64,000 nucleotides of DNA from Megaleporinus macrocephalus (lineage: Eukaryota > Chordata > Actinopteri > Characiformes > Anostomidae): NCBI GenBank assembly GCA_021613375.1, contig CM038704.1, forward strand, positions 29,444,082 to 29,508,081, in the 5' to 3' direction. Positions 57,867 through 64,000 of the stretch are shown one piece after another. Under the pieces are notes generated by a model. That model ran no database searches. It had not been told where the DNA came from and saw only the letters and a program-made list of their open reading frames with translations. The number at the start of each line of letters is the position of its first letter. Within the stretch, counting starts at the first letter, position 1. The position numbers were made by a program, and so were the translations under genes.

Positions 57867-60219
57867 TAAAGTATGGCTGTCTACCGAGCTGTCTCTCTGT
57901 TTGTTTAAATTCACATTTCCGTGTGTGAAATCGTGTGCGCGTACCAAAGTCCCGCTGGCTCTTCAGAAAGCCGGTTGCACCACTGAGACAAAGACTTGGC
58001 AAGTGTCCGCACTGCGACAGACTCCAGATGAATCAGAGGAAATTATTCATTGGTCGCGTGGTCATTGAAAGTACATGTAATCTGGAGTGAAATATCCGGC
58101 ACAAAGTGCCTCTAATTTATTACAGCTGAGTATAACTATTGACATTTCAGTCATTCATTCCTCATAAGCAGTGTAGCCGGATGAGTGTTGGTCACTGAAT
58201 TTGGTTTCCTCTTCTAATATTTATGAATACTTCCAGATCCCTGGCTGTGGATATTGGTTTTGTACTTTTTCCATTAGTGTAGTATTAGCGAACATCCCGC
58301 TGAGACAGCGATGCAGAGATTAGAATGTGAGGACTAAGAGGATTTGGTACTGACTTCGAGTTTGTGGACTCGATGATTAATTTACCAGGGGTGCCATGGT
58401 GACTGTTGATCAAAGTGTCCTCGCCAGTTACAATATAATAGACACTAAGAAGCTTGTAGCTCTAAGCATATGCCTGTGGTGAGGAGAATATGACTATGAG
58501 ATAGGAATAAGCATATGAGAAGATCACTTGCTGATCAAAATCATCATAGTCGATAGCAAGTGTGTGTGAATAGTCTACCTGTCGATATATCAAAACTGGT
58601 AACTGAAGTAGAAAAGTGAAAAGATTTCTGAACCATTTCTTTTGGTCCATGAAATATTCATACATAGCTGCTGCTTTCAAGTGTAATGTGCAGTGGGACG
58701 TTTATTAATTTGGACTCATTATAATATTATATGATTTTGACCTGCATTGTTTATATTGTTTATGTGTTAGACAAAGGAAACACTTTTTTTGAGGAAGGTA
58801 ATTTGTCAAGTGAAAAGACTGCAGTATAGTGTCTGCAATTAGGGTGACCAATATGATCTTATCACTGTTGCAATAACCAATTACAAACTTCATTAATGTT
58901 ATCGCATATGTGCGTGTTTGCTGTGCCACTCTATCCTGATTTGAATTTGCTCTCGACTGTTAACAGCCTGTCAGTCATGTAACAAAAGATAAGAATTGGT
59001 ATCCAGGAAGATAGGAACATGTTTATTGTATATACAGGGCATTTGCAATTAACAAACATGCTTTAGTAGCAAAAAAACAGGTATTGCTTTAAAACTAATC
59101 TTTGGTTTTTTTTTTATATAAAAAGAACTTTGTTGTGGTGTCTGTTGTGATCTTCCCAGCCAATCTGGTCCACAGTGACAGAATCCCATCCAGTTCATTA
59201 GATGCTGTTTAGCCAGTATAGTGAGTATCTCTGAGTAATGGCAGCTTATTATACTTACGACTGTTATGAGCAAATTTTAAACCAGACTTCAGACCAGTGG
59301 AACAGCATCTTTTGATGGCAGGTGAATCAGCTTGGCAGGGGGACAACCACACAATCACATTAGCTGTTGCTGTTGTTATATAGTTTACAAATTCCTCCAA
59401 ACATGATTTGATGCTGCTTTTATATGCCAGCCCTGTAAACCATTACATTAGGAATGTAGCACTGACTCTAAGTAAAAATATGACTGAAAAACTGTTGAAG
59501 TTTTAGCTTCATGAACCATGTTGTTATATTACATGTTTTTGCAGGGTAAATGCAGGAACAGTTTTACTCTCGTGTTCTGGCAACATGGTCAGGATTCACA
59601 CTCAGTGTTTTGAGAATAAAATTGCTACAATTGAGCTACAATTGAGCCTCTTCTAGAACTTAATCTAAAGTAACATGCTGATCAGTGTTCTGTATGTACC
59701 GATGATACCCAAAAAGCCAACGTAAACCAAAGTAGTGTGATGTAATTTAACATAAGCGCTGCTACCTTACTCTTTATATCAGCCAGCTTGAATGACTTTA
59801 CATACCACAAGAATGCAGGCTCAGATAGCATAGTCGCATAGCTCAGATGTTTCGTAGCCTAACCTGATCTGCTTTTGGAGAAGTGGCACCACATGTGAAG
59901 AAACAAAAGACAAAGTATTTTCGCCCCAAGATAAAATGAGGTTGCTGTGTCATCAGTTATACACACGTTCAAATGAGATTCAAGTTATTAATTTTCTTCA
60001 GGAGGTATTTCTGAGGGGATTAGATGTATGAATGTACTTGCATAAGGAAGGGAAAGGTCAAAAGAAAATAGAAGTTTCCAAAACTGGAGTTAAAAAATGT
60101 ATTAAAATATCCAGAGAAATCAAGACTCCCCCAAAGCGGTAACTGTCAGATAACCTGTACTTAAATCTGATTCAAAGAGAAAGGAGAAAATCAAGCTCCC
60201 CCTTTTGTTTCAGCTCTGA

Positions 60220-60860
60220 AAGCATCCATAGGTGCTTTTGTCCGTCCTTCCTGTGAAAAGACAACTCAGCACTGAGTCTGAAAGGATGTGTAGCTGTCCA
60301 GAAAAGAAAATGGACCAAAAAATAAGAACATTTTGCCAAACAAAGAAGCTGCTGGTTTTCAAACAGAGGACTGGCGACTCTAAAGTCCTGACCTCAACAC
60401 CACTGAATGTTTTTTTGGGACTGTGAGAAGCAGAAAATGTAACTAACTTTGAAGACTGAGGTTTGGAGGTGTAGAAGGACATTCCTCAGAGAAGGTGGGA
60501 GTGAGACTTCTTTTAAGACTGTGAGTTACATGATGCAGACCAGCCCACCCCAAACTCTCCAATTCTCCCACCTATCCTGATACCCTAGCAAGGTAAGTCT
60601 TAAAGAAGAAAGGAAGCTGTAGAGAAGGTAAAGATGGGACACATTAAATGACGAAACGTGTTGTGTTATATTTAGTTATAGGATATTTCTGTTTTATGTG
60701 TTTTTAAGGAAGAACACTCACAAGTAAATGTTCTACAAGTTCAGGATCAGGATATAAACCTGAAAAATAACTTCTGCGTCATATTAATTGACAAATTGAA
60801 TAATAAATATTATATGGTAGTGTCTGGCTTTTGCACAGTGTTTTTGAAATAAACCACATT
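60220..60860 (+). mobile_element. Degenerate Tc1-like element, third family member
   Basis: Contains TAAAGTCCTGACCTCAACAC and TGTTTTTTTGGGACTGTGAG, landmarks of the transposase C-terminal region of some Tc1-like fish elements, and ends near 60840 with GGCTTTTGCACAGTG, matching the TGCAAAAGTC terminal sequence of copies A and B in reverse. Many stops. Confidence 0.5.
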
Positions 60861-61515
60861 TTATGTGTAACTGCTTTAAGGATCATTGGGATGCTGATCT
60901 AGTTGGAGCACGTGCTTTGGTGCTTTGATACGCAGCTTGTTTCACTTTTGGCATCTTTCACTTTCACTAATAAATCTTTACAACCAGTGAAGTCCATCGT
61001 CTTCAGAGTGAGAGTGCAAGCTGATGTGCCCATACATCTGATTCCACTTCATTTGAAGGAGCGGTGGTGAGAAAGTGTGAAGACACCACAGAGAGCTCTA
61101 AAGAGAGGGAGAGAGAGAATGAATGCTGCTGGAACATCTGTATGGCTGGCATGGCTCTGTAAAGCCGTTTGGTGTGAGCAGTTTCTATCCCCTTTAAAGA
61201 TGTGTAACCCATGGGAACCCACCCCCTCCCCCTTGAATAATCGACTGGGGTCTCTCTTTGTTTTTTATCCTCCTCTCTTTCACTTTTTCAGCCCCTCTGA
61301 AGTGTGAATTCTCTCTTTGGAGATGTTGCGGAATGGTGATGGTAATCCCTGGGCTCTCTCTCTCTCTATCTCTCTCCTCCACATACCGCTATACCATCTC
61401 CAGGATGTTATTTATGTATTCTGGTGCAGTCATCGCTGAAATCAGGTCAGCTCAGATGCAGCGATGGCGCGAGACCGAGTGGGATTGATGGATTTTTCTG
61501 AAAATATGGCCATGG

Positions 61516-61516
<1 letters not shown>

Positions 61517-61546
<30 letters not shown>
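61517..61546. repeat. T30 homopolymer
   Basis: Thirty consecutive T; could be a remnant of a retroposed poly(A) in minus orientation, but no retroposon body was recognised next to it. Confidence 0.95.
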
Positions 61547-62392
61547 CTCTGAAAGAATATTCTCACGGAGCAGATGGAGTTCTTTCATCTAGGTGAATTA
61601 CTCTCTTTGATCCTGTTAGCTGTGTCTTGCTTACACTGCACACTGTGGAACACAGAGAGCCAGTGTGTGTACAGTAGCCTTTGAAGTCTGTATTCATCTT
61701 CTCGGCTTGCCGGGTGCGCCTGGGGTCCATCCATTCTCTGCCATACAGGAAGCAGCAATAGCTTCCATTTTGCCGTATTAATCACTCTGATCAGAAGCCG
61801 TTTTTCTCGCCCGCCTCTTAATGAGACGAGAGCTTTGTGAGAGATCTGTCCAGATAGCCTGCGTTAGCCACTACAGCTCGACCATTGATGGGGCAGAAAA
61901 TGTGATCATTTGTTCCAGTGAGATGAAAAACTGAAATAAGTATATATTTTTGGTTCTTTGAGCACAAATTTGTAGCTAAAGAGCAGTTCTGCCAAAAACA
62001 CCCAAAAGGCAGGAGTGATGGTAAATAATGTTTCTGTACACTTCTTAAGAAATAGGCTCTGTGGCGTAGGCCCCCTCCTAGACTCAGGTCTTGAAGTGTT
62101 CAGGCTTTCAGAGATCCCACTGGATAAGGGATGGCAGGGGCGGAGCCTAGTCCCTTGGCAAAGGGACTGGTATCAAACTGGTGGTGGAGGAGAGGAAGGA
62201 GGGGAATGTCGCAATGTTGACACCTAAAAGAAGCAGAACAGGAACGTGAGCTGATTCATTATAACACAGGTGGTGGACTGTGATTGGTCAGAGTAATGAA
62301 TGAATAAGTGGCATAGCATTGGAGTCGTCCTGGCGTTTTAATGAATCCAAATTTGCTGCTCAGATAATGAACTTGATACATAAGTATTTCAA

Positions 62393-62446
62393 TATAATAA
62401 TAATAATAATAATAATAATTGTCATAATAATAATTGTAATAATAGT
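62393..62446. repeat. (ATA)n microsatellite
   Basis: Interrupted ATA repeat in hs2st1 intron 1. Confidence 0.95.
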
Positions 62447-63047
62447 AGTACATGAAATGTGTATGTTGTATCTGCATGATGAAACGGTAGAGAGTGTGTG
62501 AAGATTTATTTAAGCCTAACATTTTAATACATGTGATATCTGACAACTGTAGTCAGTTCAAACTGTGATGGTCAGTCAGTTGGGATCAGCTGATTTATGT
62601 AATGTTTGTGACAAGCCGAACTTTATGTTTAAGAAAAAACAAAAAATGTTGTGGAACAAAAAAAGCGCAAACTTTATTGAATATTATTGTAATATTTTAA
62701 TAAGCCAGATGCAGTTGAATTGCAATCTTCAGTCAACTGTTTTAACAGATGTAATGGTCAGTAAGGGCCAGCTAATCCTTGCCTAATTAAAATGTTTAGT
62801 TAAAGAGAGGGTCGGCTAATCCTTGCTTAATGAAATTGCTTTAGCTATAGCTTTCCTCTTACTGTATTCATGTTTATGCATCTCGTGTCTTATTGAATGC
62901 TCTTTTGGGCTTACCTGCTTAGGCTCCGGATTCGTCCCCAGCCTGACGCGATTACTGCGGGTTAACTCAGCGGAGCTGCAGGATAATTAGACGCTGGCTT
63001 GTCAGACTCTTTTTGGGGGGGAGAAGTGGCTTTTCTGACACAGATAG

Positions 63048-63051
<4 letters not shown>

Positions 63052-63099
<48 letters not shown>

Positions 63100-63126
63100 T
63101 CTCTCGCGCTCTCTCGCTCTCTCCTT
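63052..63126. repeat. (TC)n microsatellite
   Basis: About 75 bp of TC with a few GT and CG interruptions, followed by a longer pyrimidine-rich tract and CTGCAG at about 63171-63176. The tract mimics a splice acceptor, but no family exon follows. Confidence 0.95.
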
Positions 63127-64000
63127 CTTCTCTCTCTCACTTCATCTGTGACTTCCTGTCTGCCTCTGTTCTGCAGTAAGTGCTCTAGGAGTGAAAAGAT
63201 GAACAATAATGGGAGTTTTTGGAGTCTCTGTGTATTATGGTCTGGATTTCTAATAAAATGTTTTATGAGAATTAGACTAAATCAGCTTTGCTTTTAGGAC
63301 TACAAATGTCTGTGCATGGATAGTGAACTCTCAAGGTCGTATAACTCTAAAGTTAGAGACACGTAAATGAGCCTGGCTCAGCTTATCATATGCAGAGAGC
63401 GAGAAGATGTGAAGTCTGGTTTCATCTCGGAGTGCTGTCCAAAGTCATTTTGCTTATCGTCTGCTTTGCGTGCCATTGCGCATTATTGTTTTTTTCCTTC
63501 AGTGCTTCCACAATGGAAGGCCCTTCAATGGTCATTAGTGGAGCTGACTTCATTGGAGATATTTTTGGGAAGTTAATGAATTAGTCATGGAAGGGCCACT
63601 GTAAGACGCAGGGAGACTGAATCAGGAACAGACTCGTCTGGAGAACCTGTCACTACAAATTTGGGCCAAAGCACGGCGTTTTCAGAGAGCATTCCAGCGA
63701 GTCCTGGAGCTGCGTTGTGGGAAGTTTGATGGCCTGATATTGACCCATGCTTTAACTAGTCAACATCGTTTTGGTATGTTTTGTTCTGCCGGTTTTAATG
63801 ACTGAATGGATGGTTTTTAGGTTTTTGTTGTTGGAAAGTAATAGTGCCCAGTAGGAGTGACCATTATTATAATATTTCTTCTTCATATTCTGATAAATTA
63901 CATCAGTTTCCATTCTACACATATTGTGGATATTTTCTGTAGGCCTATCATGAAACTTTAACTGATGATTAATTGCCATGTAAATACTAATAATGATTAA

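Larger units (their letters stand above)
28277..64000 (+). other. hs2st1: hs2st1 intron 1 (to window end)
   Basis: Begins with donor GTGAGA. Reading the plus strand I find no sequence for the family exon 2 (residues following KLE, with the HEVREIEQRH-like segment) up to 64000, so the intron is at least 35.7 kb. The first intron of the human gene is also very long. No other gene is supported inside; contents are transposon relics, microsatellites and unassigned AT-rich sequence, listed separately. Stretches such as 36.0-40.2 kb, 50.1-57.1 kb and 58.1-60.2 kb show nothing I can name apart from short simple repeats. Confidence 0.75.

Noticed and set aside
63120..63180. Pyrimidine tract followed by CTGCAG resembling a strong acceptor for hs2st1 exon 2
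   Set aside because: The sequence after the AG does not encode the expected HS2ST1 residues (an ERAIARHEVREIEQRH-like segment) in the required phase.

Overview
This window is nuclear genomic DNA of a teleost fish. It is AT-rich and has split genes with GT-AG introns. It carries much microsatellite DNA and relics of typical fish transposons: Tc1/mariner, hAT, an L2-like LINE and tRNA-derived SINEs. One SINE (29331-29612) resembles elements I associate with otophysan fishes such as characins and catfishes, so that group is my best guess. No bacterial, viral, rRNA, tRNA or CRISPR features were found.

Left part (1 to about 18.6 kb): most of dzip1l, a DZIP1-family cilium/basal-body gene, on the minus strand. 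I traced fourteen coding exons by splice sites, reading phase and similarity to vertebrate DZIP1L. They join without a phase break into 721 codons: an N-terminal DZIP domain, one C2H2 zinc finger, a long charged coiled coil and a Ser/Pro-rich C-terminal part. The last 50 or so codons and the 3' UTR lie off the left edge. A probable 5' non-coding exon ends at 18536. The introns hold a 13-bp minisatellite with a higher-order period, a complete non-autonomous hAT element with 8-bp target duplications, and Tc1-like and SINE-like repeats.

Middle (about 18.7 to 27.6 kb): intergenic DNA between two divergent genes, containing dispersed repeats and simple sequence but no supported gene.

Right part (about 27.6 to 64.0 kb): the start of hs2st1 (heparan sulfate 2-O-sulfotransferase 1) on the plus strand. 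A compact promoter has several CCAAT boxes, a GC box and a perfect 16-bp inverted repeat. Coding exon 1 (28153-28276) encodes the cytoplasmic tail and Golgi signal anchor. From 28277 to the window end I find no second exon, so this is a very long intron 1. It contains several degenerate Tc1/mariner transposons, an L2-like LINE fragment nested in one of them, an inverted pair of dispersed repeats, and many (AT)n, (TG)n, (TC)n and homopolymer tracts.

The two genes act separately: dzip1l at the ciliary base and transition zone, hs2st1 in Golgi heparan sulfate modification. I see no evidence of a new multi-gene system. The more unusual items are the symmetric hs2st1 promoter, the minisatellite beside a dzip1l 5' splice site, the intact hAT element, the nested transposons and the inverted repeat pair in the hs2st1 intron. 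Identifications come from memory of protein families and repeats, not from database searches.
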